This document shows positions 16,444-23,945 of a stretch of DNA of 64,000 bases, in pieces. How positions within the stretch are numbered: position 1 is the stretch's first letter; every line of letters starts with the position of its first letter. This DNA comes from Acidimicrobiaceae bacterium (GTDB lineage Bacteria; Actinomycetota; Acidimicrobiia; Acidimicrobiales; Ilumatobacteraceae). The notes under the pieces are model-generated. The model was not told the origin of the DNA. It did not search any database and worked only from the letters and a program-made list of their open reading frames with translations. The translations under genes were made by a program, and so were the position numbers. The stretch spans positions 310,001-374,000 of the forward strand of contig JACJWG010000002.1 in assembly GCA_020637235.1 (NCBI GenBank), in the 5' to 3' direction.

Positions 16444-17337
16444 TCACGCCCGCCGCGCGGCGCGCACCGTGGCGAGGCTCGCCGTCATCACGAGCACCAT
16501 GGCCGCCAGGTCACGGCCACCGAGCCGCTGTCCGAGCACCAGCCAACCGCTCGCTGCCGCCGCCACCGGGCTGAGGCTCATGAGCACACCGAACACCCGA
16601 GGCGGCACCCGACGCAGCGCCGTCATCTCGAGCGAGAACGGCACGAGCCCTGCGAGAATCGCGACCAGTGCGCCGAGCACGAGCGACTCCGGTCGCACGA
16701 GCGACCTGCCCGCCGCCATCCCTGCCGGCGCCACCAACGCTGCGGCGATCGCCATCGAGATGCCGAGCGAGCCCACACCGGTCGACCACCGCCCGGCGGC
16801 ACGGCTGAGCAGGATGTAGCTCGCCCACCCCAGTGCAGCGACGAGGGCGAGTGCCAGGCCGACGGGATCGAGGTCGTGCCCGCCGCCACCGAGCACAGCG
16901 ACGCCGGCCACCGCTGCACCGACCCACACGAGGTCGCGCACCCGCCGGCTCATCACCGCGGCGAGGCCGAGCGGACCGACGAGTTCGACGGTGACGGCCA
17001 CGCCCAGGGGCAACCGTTCGACCGCCGCGTAGAAGCTGGTGTTCATCGCCGCGAGGGCCACGCCGAGCGCGATCAGCGTGCGCCACTCCGACGACGTCCG
17101 ACCGCGCCACGTCGGCCGGCACACCAGCAACAGCACCACTGCTGCACCTCCCTGCCGGTACAGCACGGCGCCCGGCGCGCCCACCGCCTCCATGAGGCGG
17201 CCGGCGACCCCGGCACCCAGCTGCACCGACAGCATCGACACGACGAGCAGCCACGCGCGGGTGGGGACGAGTCGTGTGGTGCCGCCGGCAGGGAGCGCTG
17301 CCTCGCCGGCGATCGAGTTGGTGGCGGCGGTGTCCAT
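16444..17337 (-). CDS. EamA/RhtA-like drug/metabolite exporter
   Basis: The protein has ten hydrophobic helices arranged as two EamA halves (297 aa). LVPTRAWLLVVSMLSVQLGAG and AALGWASYILLSRAAGRWSTGVG are typical of RhtA-type threonine/homoserine exporters of the DMT superfamily. Substrate export is inferred. The ATG at 17337 gives the family's usual length; an ATG at 17403 would add 22 residues but run into the divergent LysR promoter. The gene is divergent from a LysR regulator with 71 bp between, a common regulator-exporter arrangement. It is convergent with SulP, ending 2 bp away. Confidence 0.85.
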   Translation of the reverse strand: MDTAATNSIAGEAALPAGGTTRLVPTRAWLLVVSMLSVQLGAGVAGRLMEAVGAPGAVLYRQGGAAVVLLLVCRPTWRGRTSSEWRTLIALGVALAAMNTSFYAAVERLPLGVAVTVELVGPLGLAAVMSRRVRDLVWVGAAVAGVAVLGGGGHDLDPVGLALALVAALGWASYILLSRAAGRWSTGVGSLGISMAIAAALVAPAGMAAGRSLVRPESLVLGALVAILAGLVPFSLEMTALRRVPPRVFGVLMSLSPVAAAASGWLVLGQRLGGRDLAAMVLVMTASLATVRAARRA

Positions 17338-17408
17338 GTGGCGAACACGATGCAGTGCCTCGCTCACGAAGGGAAATGCCGATCCGCGTGCGGTTATGTT
17401 CACGGCGA
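17338..17408. promoter_or_regulatory. Divergent EamA/LysR intergenic promoter region
   Basis: On the plus strand TATGTT (17395-17400) is a -10 element with the LysR ATG 14 nt from its first base. The region ought to hold the LysR operator for the exporter, but I could not identify a convincing T-N11-A palindrome. Confidence 0.5.
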
Positions 17409-18269
17409 ATGACCGTCGAGATCCGCCACCTCCGCGCCTTCCTCGCGATCGCCGAGGAACGCAACCTCACTCGGGCAGCGACGCGCCTCCACGTGTCACA
17501 GCCCGCGTTGTCGCGCACGCTCGCACAGATGGAGCGGGAGCTCGGCGTCCTCCTGGTCGACCGATCGACCCATCACGTCGAGCTCACCGAGACCGGCCGC
17601 CGGTTCGAACAGCGGGCGTTCGACGCGGTGCGTGCGTTCGAGACGGCGCTGGCCGGTGCGGCGGGCTCGAACCTACCGCTCCGCCTGGGTCACAGCTGGT
17701 CGGCAGGCATCCACCTGGCTGCGATCCTGCGCGCGTGGGGTGCGGCTGCCCGCCCCTGTGAGATCTCGGTCATCCGCAGCGACGATCGCAGCGCGGGGCT
17801 GCGGTCCGGCACGGTCGACGCCGCCCTCACCCGGGGGCCCCTGGATGGCGCCGGCGTACGATCCGTGGTGGTCGACCGCGAACCCCGCATGGCCGTGCTG
17901 CACCGCACCCATCCCCTTGCACGACGACGCGTGATCCGGCTCGAGCAGTTGAGCGGCGAGTCGCTCGTCGCGACGAGTGTCGGTGTGACGACCCCGCTGC
18001 TGTGGCCCGAAGGCGCGCGTCCTCGTGTCGCCGTCGAGGTACCGACGGTGGACGACTGGCTGGTCGAGATCGCCGCCGGGGTCGGCTTCGGCGTCACCGT
18101 CGCCTCGACGGCGTCGCTCTCGCGTCACCCCGACGTGCGCTACGTGCCGATCGAGGGCGCGCCACTCGTGCCGTTGCTGCTCGCCTGGCCCCGCCGCAGC
18201 GCCCATCCGGCGCTCGCCGAACTGCGCCGCGTGGTCGTCGACGCGATGGCCACGATGCGCCGCGCCTGA
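17409..18269 (+). CDS. LysR family transcriptional regulator
   Basis: The protein is 286 aa. The winged HTH reads EIRHLRAFLAIAEERNLTRAATRLHVSQPALSRTLAQMERELGVLLVDRS, an archetypal LysR N-terminus. The effector-binding domain follows, with LRLGHSWSAGIHL at its start and a GVGFGVTVAS segment. The ATG at 17409 is chosen from the HTH and the TATGTT -10. Divergence from the EamA exporter suggests it senses the exported metabolite. Confidence 0.9.
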   Translation: MTVEIRHLRAFLAIAEERNLTRAATRLHVSQPALSRTLAQMERELGVLLVDRSTHHVELTETGRRFEQRAFDAVRAFETALAGAAGSNLPLRLGHSWSAGIHLAAILRAWGAAARPCEISVIRSDDRSAGLRSGTVDAALTRGPLDGAGVRSVVVDREPRMAVLHRTHPLARRRVIRLEQLSGESLVATSVGVTTPLLWPEGARPRVAVEVPTVDDWLVEIAAGVGFGVTVASTASLSRHPDVRYVPIEGAPLVPLLLAWPRRSAHPALAELRRVVVDAMATMRRA

Positions 18270-18312
18270 ACGACGCTGCTCTCGACGGCGGCGGGTCTCG
18301 ACCGGCTGCGAG

Positions 18313-19188
18313 TCAGCTCGGCGCGAAGGACTGGGTGTCGCCGGGATCGACGCCCTGCACCAACTCCATCGGACTGCGGCCACCGTCGACGTACCCGAGC
18401 GCATAGGCGCCGACCTCGTAGCCGAGCAGCCGCTGCAGGCGCTCGGGCATCGCGCGCACCTCGTCGAGCGAGTACGTGAGGTACTGGTTCTCCTCCTGGC
18501 GCAGCCAGCCGAGGACGTAGTCGACGTTGATGCCGATGCGCGTCTCGTCGGCGGTGTTCGCACCACCGCCGTGGACGGTCGAGCCGAGGTACAGCACCAC
18601 CGAGCCCCGCGGCATCGCGGCGGGCGACGTCTGCTCGAAGGCGTACTTCACGTCGTCGGGCGTGCGGTGGCTGTCGGGCACGACGCGTGTCGCGCCGTTG
18701 GCCTCCGTGAACTCGGTGAGCGCCCAGATGGTGCTCACCTCCACGTCGACGTCGCGTGGGAACGGGAAGAAGTCGAAGCACCAGTGATCGCGGTGCAGCA
18801 TCTGTGCCGGCGAACCGGGGCCGATCGCGATCGACTGGGTGAGGTGCAGCTGGAAGGTGGTTTTCTTCGGCCACAGGGTGCGGTCGACGACGTCGAGCAC
18901 GAGCGGATGAGCGACCAGGGCTTCGCTCGACGGTGCCTTGGTGAGCAGCCCACCCGTCCGGCGCGTGCTGAACCCGGAGAACGCGTCGCCGCCTGCCGGG
19001 GTCTGTTCGATCCACGGCCCGAGCTCGTCGGCCAGGCGGTCGCATGTCGCGTCGTCGGCGAGACGTTCGACGATCACGACGCCGTGCGTGACGAGCAGTC
19101 GGCTGATCTCCTCGGCAGGGGTGTCGGGCCCGCATCGGGGAACGTCGGCGCCGTGGACGATGTCGGTATCGGGTGCAACCGTGCTCAT
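18313..19188 (-). CDS. Phytanoyl-CoA dioxygenase (PhyH) family Fe(II)/2-oxoglutarate oxygenase
   Basis: The 291-aa protein has the double-stranded beta-helix iron triad: His-x-Asp in QMLHRDHW and a distal His in GSTVHGGGAN. The 2-oxoglutarate-binding arginine lies in ETRIGINVDYV. The region TRVVPDSHRTP is also typical of PhyH proteins. These enzymes hydroxylate lipid or natural-product substrates; which one cannot be told. TACCGT with its first base at 19200 lies 12 nt before the ATG (leaderless). The SRPBCC gene lies 24 bp upstream, same strand, and the pair may be functionally linked. Confidence 0.82.
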   Translation of the reverse strand: MSTVAPDTDIVHGADVPRCGPDTPAEEISRLLVTHGVVIVERLADDATCDRLADELGPWIEQTPAGGDAFSGFSTRRTGGLLTKAPSSEALVAHPLVLDVVDRTLWPKKTTFQLHLTQSIAIGPGSPAQMLHRDHWCFDFFPFPRDVDVEVSTIWALTEFTEANGATRVVPDSHRTPDDVKYAFEQTSPAAMPRGSVVLYLGSTVHGGGANTADETRIGINVDYVLGWLRQEENQYLTYSLDEVRAMPERLQRLLGYEVGAYALGYVDGGRSPMELVQGVDPGDTQSFAPS

Positions 19189-19212
19189 GGGCGAACGGTA
19201 GCCACTCCGCGC

Positions 19213-19707
19213 TCAACGGTCGGCCGCAGGCGACGCAACCTGTGCAACCTGTGCGGCGTGTGCGGCGTGCGCGGCGTGCGCGGCGTGCGCGGCGTGCGCG
19301 GCGAGGTCGCGGGCCATCCGTGGGATGAACCCGCCCATCAGACGGCGGAACCACCAGCCCGTGCCCGGGATCGTGTGGTCGAACGTCGAGGTCCAGGTGA
19401 TGCGGGTGCCGCCGCTCGGCTCGGGGTCGAGGTCGATCACGGCCCGGTAGTCGCGCATCGGCATGCCCTCGACCAACACGTACGACACCCGTCGATCGGG
19501 CACCAGCTCGACGAGTCGCTCGACGGAGCGGATCCCCCGGGTGACGAACGCGCACACCGAATCGAGTTCGCCCTCGGTGCCACTGACCGGCTCGTACCGG
19601 CCGAGCGCCGACCACGACGGCCAGGCGGGCCGGTCGCGCAGGATGCGGTACACGGTGGATGCGTCGGCGGTGGTGACGGCCGAACCGGAGACACGATGTC
19701 GAGGCAT
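19213..19707 (-). CDS. SRPBCC family protein with (Ala-Ala-His)n tail
   Basis: The 164-aa protein opens with a strand and helix (SGSAVTTADASTVYRILRDRPAWPSWSALG), then TEGELDSVCAFV and ITWTSTFDHTIPGTGWWFRRLMGGFIPRM. That is the ligand-pocket SRPBCC fold of polyketide-cyclase type. The C-terminus degenerates into seven short Ala/His/Gln repeats (AAH, then AAQVAQV) encoded by a 9-bp tandem array. Its start codon lies 12 nt from a TACAAT -10 that overlaps a palindrome shared with the divergent TetR gene. The ORF reads further upstream, but those codons would cross the promoter. Confidence 0.72.
   Translation of the reverse strand: MPRHRVSGSAVTTADASTVYRILRDRPAWPSWSALGRYEPVSGTEGELDSVCAFVTRGIRSVERLVELVPDRRVSYVLVEGMPMRDYRAVIDLDPEPSGGTRITWTSTFDHTIPGTGWWFRRLMGGFIPRMARDLAAHAAHAAHAAHAAHAAQVAQVASPAADR
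19235..19297. repeat. 9-bp tandem repeat, seven units
   Basis: Units are two copies of GCAACCTGT, then five of GCGGCGTG(T/C). They encode the Ala-Ala-His/Val-type tail of the SRPBCC protein and are likely prone to copy-number change in frame. Confidence 0.8.
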
Positions 19708-19713
19708 CGTTCG

Positions 19714-19752
19714 ATTGTACCGTGTGGTACAGATGGTGTCGAGCGATACGGT
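19714..19752. promoter_or_regulatory. Divergent promoter with palindromic operator between SRPBCC and TetR genes
   Basis: TGTACC-GTGT-GGTACA (19716-19731) is a perfect 6-bp-arm palindrome. It overlaps the minus-strand -10 TACAAT (19719-19714; -35 TCGACA 17 bp upstream). A plus-strand TACGGT at 19747 may serve the TetR gene. This is a probable autoregulatory TetR operator. Confidence 0.72.
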
Positions 19753-19761
19753 GCAGCCCCG

Positions 19762-20358
19762 ATGGCACGTCCCCGTACCGAGGCTCGCGATCTCCTCTTC
19801 GAACGCGTGGTGGGCCACCTCTCGACCCACGGCGTGAGCGGACTCACCTTGCGCGAGCTCGGCGCTGCGATCGGGACCAGCCACCGGATGCTCGTGTACC
19901 ACTTCGGGTCGAAGGCCGCGCTGCTCGCCGAGGTGGTGCGACACGTCGAGGCCGGGCAGCGGGCGCAGATCGAGGCCCTCGCCGCACTCCTGGATCGCGA
20001 CGATGCCCCGGTCGACGCGACGGTCGCCACGCACATCCGCGCGATGTGGGCTCACTGGTCGTCGCCCGACACCCAGCGCCAGGAGCGGCTGTTCTTCGAG
20101 ATGGTGGGCATGGCGTTGCAGGGCGATCCGGCGATGAAGCCGTTGCTCGACGACCTCATCGAACCCTGGCTCGAACCGGTCGCCTCGATCCGTCGGCGGC
20201 AGGGCATCGACGCCGTCCGCGCACGTGCCGACGCCCGGCTGGCGCTCGCCGTCACGCGTGGGCTGTTGCTCGATCTGCTCGCCACCGGCGACCTCGACGC
20301 GACCGCACGGGCGTTCGAGCGGTTCGGGGAGATGCTCGAGGGCACCGGCAGGCACTGA
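19762..20358 (+). CDS. TetR/AcrR family transcriptional regulator
   Basis: The 198-aa protein has the N-terminal HTH ARDLLFERVVGHLSTHGVSGLTLRELGAAIGTSHRMLVYHFGSKAALLAEV, a textbook TetR domain. The rest is the helical ligand-binding domain. The palindrome TGTACCGTGTGGTACA sits 31 bp upstream, between this gene and the divergent SRPBCC gene, and is the likely self-regulated operator. Ligand unknown. Confidence 0.88.
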   Translation: MARPRTEARDLLFERVVGHLSTHGVSGLTLRELGAAIGTSHRMLVYHFGSKAALLAEVVRHVEAGQRAQIEALAALLDRDDAPVDATVATHIRAMWAHWSSPDTQRQERLFFEMVGMALQGDPAMKPLLDDLIEPWLEPVASIRRRQGIDAVRARADARLALAVTRGLLLDLLATGDLDATARAFERFGEMLEGTGRH

Positions 20359-20392
20359 TCCGACCCCCAGCTCTCGCAGGGTACGCTCGCGC

Positions 20393-20695
20393 ATGGCCAC
20401 CGCCCGGATGAAGCCGTCCGTCCCCGACCGCACCGAGCACCTCGTGGTCGTCGATGTCGACGGTGTCGTGGACGAGGTGCTCGTCGCCACGGCCGACGAC
20501 GCCGAACAGCTGGCCGCAGCGGTGGTCGACGCGGCGGCAGCACTCGCCACGATCGTGCTCCCGGTGGGCGGGTTCTCCTCGGGTGGCTTCGTCGTCGTCG
20601 GTCACATCGTGCACGACCTGGCGAAGGCGAAGCGCACGTCGGTGCGGGTGGAGAGCCGCTCGCTGCAGTTCGCGTCGATGGGGATCAAGAAGTAG
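20393..20695 (+). CDS. Small conserved-looking hypothetical protein, 100 aa
   Basis: I do not recognise this gene. The protein is rich in beta and Val segments (HLVVVDVDGVVDEVLVA), then a helix, a GGFSSGGFVVVGHIVHD stretch and a basic C-terminus (AKAKRTSVRVESRS). No signal peptide or motif is seen. TACGCT at 20382 lies 11 nt before the ATG (leaderless), and codon use is typical of its neighbours, which supports a real gene. It ends one base before the stop of the convergent LuxR regulator. Confidence 0.6.
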   Translation: MATARMKPSVPDRTEHLVVVDVDGVVDEVLVATADDAEQLAAAVVDAAAALATIVLPVGGFSSGGFVVVGHIVHDLAKAKRTSVRVESRSLQFASMGIKK

Positions 20696-23455
20696 TCAGA
20701 CCAACAGACCCCGCCGGCGGGCTTCGTGCACGGCGGCGCCCCGGGTGCCGGCGTGCAGCTTCGCCATCGCCCGCTCGAGGTGTGCGCCGACGGTTCGCAC
20801 GCTGATGTACAGGCGTGTGGCGATCTCTTTGTTGGTGAGCCCCTCGGCCACGCACGCCAGCACCTCGACCTCGCGAGTGGTGAGCAGGCCGGGCAGCCGA
20901 GGAGTGGCGCGACGCCCGCCGGCCGCTCGCGCCGCATCGTCGGCCTCGGCGGCGAGCCCGAAGGCACCGATCCGTCGGCACTCGTCCCCGATCGCCTCGA
21001 GCTCGGCGACGGTACCGGCGAGCGCCGCCATGGCGAGCCGGCAGCGCAGCACCTCCAACGGCGCCGGGACCGCCGCCCACGCGGCCGCGGCAGCGGACCA
21101 GGCGTCAGTGTCGTGGTCGCGCAGCGCCCGGATGGTGGCGCCGATCGCCTCGAGCTCACGGCTGTTGCCGTCCTCCGAGAGACGAGCGGTGACGGCGGCG
21201 ACCGGTTCCGGTACCGCCCCGACATCGGATGCGTCGGCGTGGCGACCGACGGCCGAGCGGCGGGCACGCCACCACCACAGCGCCAGCCGCGCGCTCGCCA
21301 GCAGATCACCGTCGGCGCACCGGCGCACACCGTCCTCGGCGACCCTCGCCACCCGGTCGTGACGGCCACGAGCCGCCTCGACCGCTGCGGCGAGCGCGTG
21401 TCGCTCGCCCACCAATTCCGCGAGGCCGCCGAGCGGCGAGGCAGCGACACGCTCCACCAAGACGGCCGCTCGGTCCACCTCGGCGCGTGCGAGCGCGAGC
21501 TCGGCGTCGACGAGATCGAGGTGTGCGGCGGGGTCGGCGGCCATCTTCATGCCACGCGCCTCGGACACGGCCGCAGCGGCCTCGTCGAGCCGACCCAGCG
21601 TGACGAGCGCCCCGACTCGCCCCACGGCGAGCTGGTCACCGAGCGCCTCGAGCCCCCGCACGCGCAGCCGTTCGAGTTCGATCGCCGACGCGCGTTCCAC
21701 CTCGCTCGGCCGTCCGGCACGCCACAGCACGTAGACGCGGTTGCTGGCGAGGCGCGCCTCGAGTGCCGGGTCGTCGGTGTCAGCGGCGGCTGCCAGCGCC
21801 TCGTCGAAGTGCTCGAGCCCGCCGTCCACGTCGCCGGCGACCGCCAGCGCGAGGCCGGCGGCGCCGGCAGCGTGGGCGATCGACGCGCGGTCGGCGAGCA
21901 CGCGCGCGTCGGCGAGCGCCATCGCTGCGGTGGCGCCGGCGCCGACCGGATCGTCCAGCACGCGACGCAGCGCGTCGATCACGAGCACGTCGACGCGTTC
22001 GCGACACGGTGGTGCGTCGATCTCCAGCGCGCGGTCGAGCGCGTCGTCGTGACCACCGAGACCGGCCTCGAGCCGGGCGCGGTACCGCAACGCGAGCGCG
22101 CCGATCTGTGCGGGCCGGTCGGCCCGGGCGAGTCGCGGCAGCAGCCGGGCGGCGAGTCGATCGGCGTCGACACGATCGCCGGCGGCCAGCGACCATTCGC
22201 CGGCGCGACGACCGAGTCGGAGCAACGCGTCGTCGCCCCCGAGCTCGATCGCGCGACGGAGCGCTGCCGCAGCCGTCCCGACGGCGTGTGTGGCGGCAGC
22301 CTCGTCGGCGGCGCGCTCCCAGGCCTCGCCGGCCCGGTCGACACGCCCGGCCGTCTCCCACACCGTCGCCGTCACGGAGCCGGGTGCCGCCGGCGCGAAC
22401 CGCTCGAGTCGCGCCGCGACTCGCGCGGCCAGCGCGACGACGGCGGGCGCGTCCGCGGCCGCAGCCGGTTCGGCCGTGCCGCGCCGATCTCGAACCCCGA
22501 GCGACCGTCGGGCTGCCGTCACCCACAGCTCCGACGAGGGCAGTGGGCGACCGTGCGGTCCCGTCGTCAGCACACGCTGGGACTCGAGCGCCGCCACGAC
22601 CTCGGGCCCGACACCGGCCAGCTCTGCGAGCTGCGCCGCGTCGAGCCACCCGTCGGCGAGACCGGCGGCCGCCACCACGAGGGCGGCCGAGGGATGGACG
22701 GTGTCGAGGACCGCCGAGAGCGCGCGTTCGGCATCGCCGGCACGTGCGAGCGCCGATGCGAGACCCGGGCGACCGGCCGACGCCCGAACGACGCCGGCCA
22801 CGGCGGTGTCGTCCAGATCGGGCGCTGCGTCCCGCACCACGCGGGCGACGTGGTCGGGATCGAGCGGTGTCACGCGCACCTCCGCGACACCGACACGTAC
22901 GAGCTGGTGCGGCGCCACGCCCGAGGGGGTCGACCTGCCGGCCAGCGCCACGAGGACCGGCACGTCGTCGAGCAGCGGGAGGAGCCCGTCGAGCAGGCGC
23001 AGCGTCGAGGCATCGGCGCCGTCGACGTCGTCGACCACCGCGACGACGGGTCGAACCGCGGCTGCGCCGCGCACACGTCGAGCCAGCCCGGCCAGGAGTG
23101 CGACACCACCGGCCTCGGCGCCCCCGGCCGAGGCCGCCTCGGCGAGCCAGGTGCTGGCGTCGCCCGGCACGTCACGCAGCAGCCCCACGAACGGCTCGTA
23201 CGGGATCGGGGCCTGGCGCGAGCACCGTCCCTGCCACCACTCGTGCTCGAGCCGTCGACGCCGGAGCTCGTCGCGCAGATGCCGCAGCAGTGCCGAGCTG
23301 CCGCAGCCGTTCGGACCGTGCACGACCACGACACGGCCCTCGTGCCGGGCTCGGCATGCCGCGAACTCGTCGAGGAGGACGGCGAGCTCGTGCTCGCGCC
23401 CGACGACGGAGACGGCCGCGGCGACGTCGGCGCCGCTCGCTCGGGAGGGCAACAT
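20696..23455 (-). CDS. Large LuxR-type ATPase regulator (LAL-like) with degenerate Walker A
   Basis: The 919-aa protein has an N-terminal AAA/STAND-type NTPase, a long tetratricopeptide-like helical middle and a C-terminal LuxR HTH, LTTREVEVLACVAEGLTNKEIATRLYISVRTVGAHLERAMAKLH. The P-loop reads GPNGCGSS at about residues 47-54: serine occupies the lysine position of GxxxxGK(S/T), so nucleotide binding may be weakened or lost. A Walker-B-like VVAVVDDVDGAD follows. Members of this class respond to ligands or partner proteins. A CAACCT hexamer lies 14 nt before the ATG. A small ORF with a strong ribosome-binding site lies just upstream on the same strand. Confidence 0.85.
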   Translation of the reverse strand: MLPSRASGADVAAAVSVVGREHELAVLLDEFAACRARHEGRVVVVHGPNGCGSSALLRHLRDELRRRRLEHEWWQGRCSRQAPIPYEPFVGLLRDVPGDASTWLAEAASAGGAEAGGVALLAGLARRVRGAAAVRPVVAVVDDVDGADASTLRLLDGLLPLLDDVPVLVALAGRSTPSGVAPHQLVRVGVAEVRVTPLDPDHVARVVRDAAPDLDDTAVAGVVRASAGRPGLASALARAGDAERALSAVLDTVHPSAALVVAAAGLADGWLDAAQLAELAGVGPEVVAALESQRVLTTGPHGRPLPSSELWVTAARRSLGVRDRRGTAEPAAAADAPAVVALAARVAARLERFAPAAPGSVTATVWETAGRVDRAGEAWERAADEAAATHAVGTAAAALRRAIELGGDDALLRLGRRAGEWSLAAGDRVDADRLAARLLPRLARADRPAQIGALALRYRARLEAGLGGHDDALDRALEIDAPPCRERVDVLVIDALRRVLDDPVGAGATAAMALADARVLADRASIAHAAGAAGLALAVAGDVDGGLEHFDEALAAAADTDDPALEARLASNRVYVLWRAGRPSEVERASAIELERLRVRGLEALGDQLAVGRVGALVTLGRLDEAAAAVSEARGMKMAADPAAHLDLVDAELALARAEVDRAAVLVERVAASPLGGLAELVGERHALAAAVEAARGRHDRVARVAEDGVRRCADGDLLASARLALWWWRARRSAVGRHADASDVGAVPEPVAAVTARLSEDGNSRELEAIGATIRALRDHDTDAWSAAAAAWAAVPAPLEVLRCRLAMAALAGTVAELEAIGDECRRIGAFGLAAEADDAARAAGGRRATPRLPGLLTTREVEVLACVAEGLTNKEIATRLYISVRTVGAHLERAMAKLHAGTRGAAVHEARRRGLLV

Positions 23456-23504
23456 CGGGGGTCAGGTTGCCACACCCGAGCGGCGCGCTCGACGGTCCCG
23501 GCCG

Positions 23505-23801
23505 TCAGCGCCACCTCGGTCGCAGCTGCCGGCACCGGCAGGGGTCGACCTCGGCTGCCCGAGCCGCCCGCGCCGCGGGAACGGTGCCCCGCACGGGCGC
23601 CCGCTCCGTCGACGGCGGGGACACGCTCGCGAGCCCGGGCGGGGACACGACGAACGGTGCCGGTGCCCCGGCCCGACCCCCGGGCAGCACGACGAGTGTC
23701 GGCCGCGGGGAACGCCGGGCGCCGGCCCCGTCACCGGTGTCGGGCCGGGCGGTGCGTGGTTCGACGCGGGTGGTGTTCAGGACCAGATGGGGGCGGATCA
23801 T
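23505..23801 (-). CDS. Possible small Pro/Arg/Ala-rich protein, 98 aa
   Basis: This is an open frame ending 49 bp before the LuxR regulator. The reason to list it is a good AGGAG at correct spacing (about 7 nt) before an ATG. The sequence begins MIRPHLVLNTTRVEPRTA, has a short hydrophobic PTLVVLPGG segment and ends with CRCRQLRPRWR. No domain is recognised. GC-rich DNA gives many spurious frames, so it may instead be 5' leader of the regulator. Confidence 0.35.
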   Translation of the reverse strand: MIRPHLVLNTTRVEPRTARPDTGDGAGARRSPRPTLVVLPGGRAGAPAPFVVSPPGLASVSPPSTERAPVRGTVPAARAARAAEVDPCRCRQLRPRWR

Positions 23802-23889
23802 GGCGGGCTCCTGTCGGGGATCGGGACGGACCTGGATGCGGGACGTCGATGGGCGACACCTCCATGGTCTGCCGAGGGTGCGACGCGCA

Positions 23890-23945
23890 CATCGGGAAGA
23901 TCCCCCATCTCGGCCGCGCCGACCGAATGGGGAGAATCCCCGATG
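23890..23945 (+). promoter_or_regulatory. Long imperfect inverted repeat enclosing the MFS ribosome-binding site
   Basis: The left arm 23890-23908 pairs with the right arm 23927-23945. The outer stem is CATCGGG/CCCGATG and the inner stem CCCCAT/ATGGGG, with a central bulge. The right arm contains GGAG (23931-23934) and the ATG at 23943, so folding would hide the start. GGGGA/TCCCC can also form a small alternative hairpin. Confidence 0.55.

Noticed and set aside
17361..17371. Possible third copy of the palindromic repeat (GCTCACGAAG)
   Set aside because: Only one outer arm matches; the inner stem is absent.
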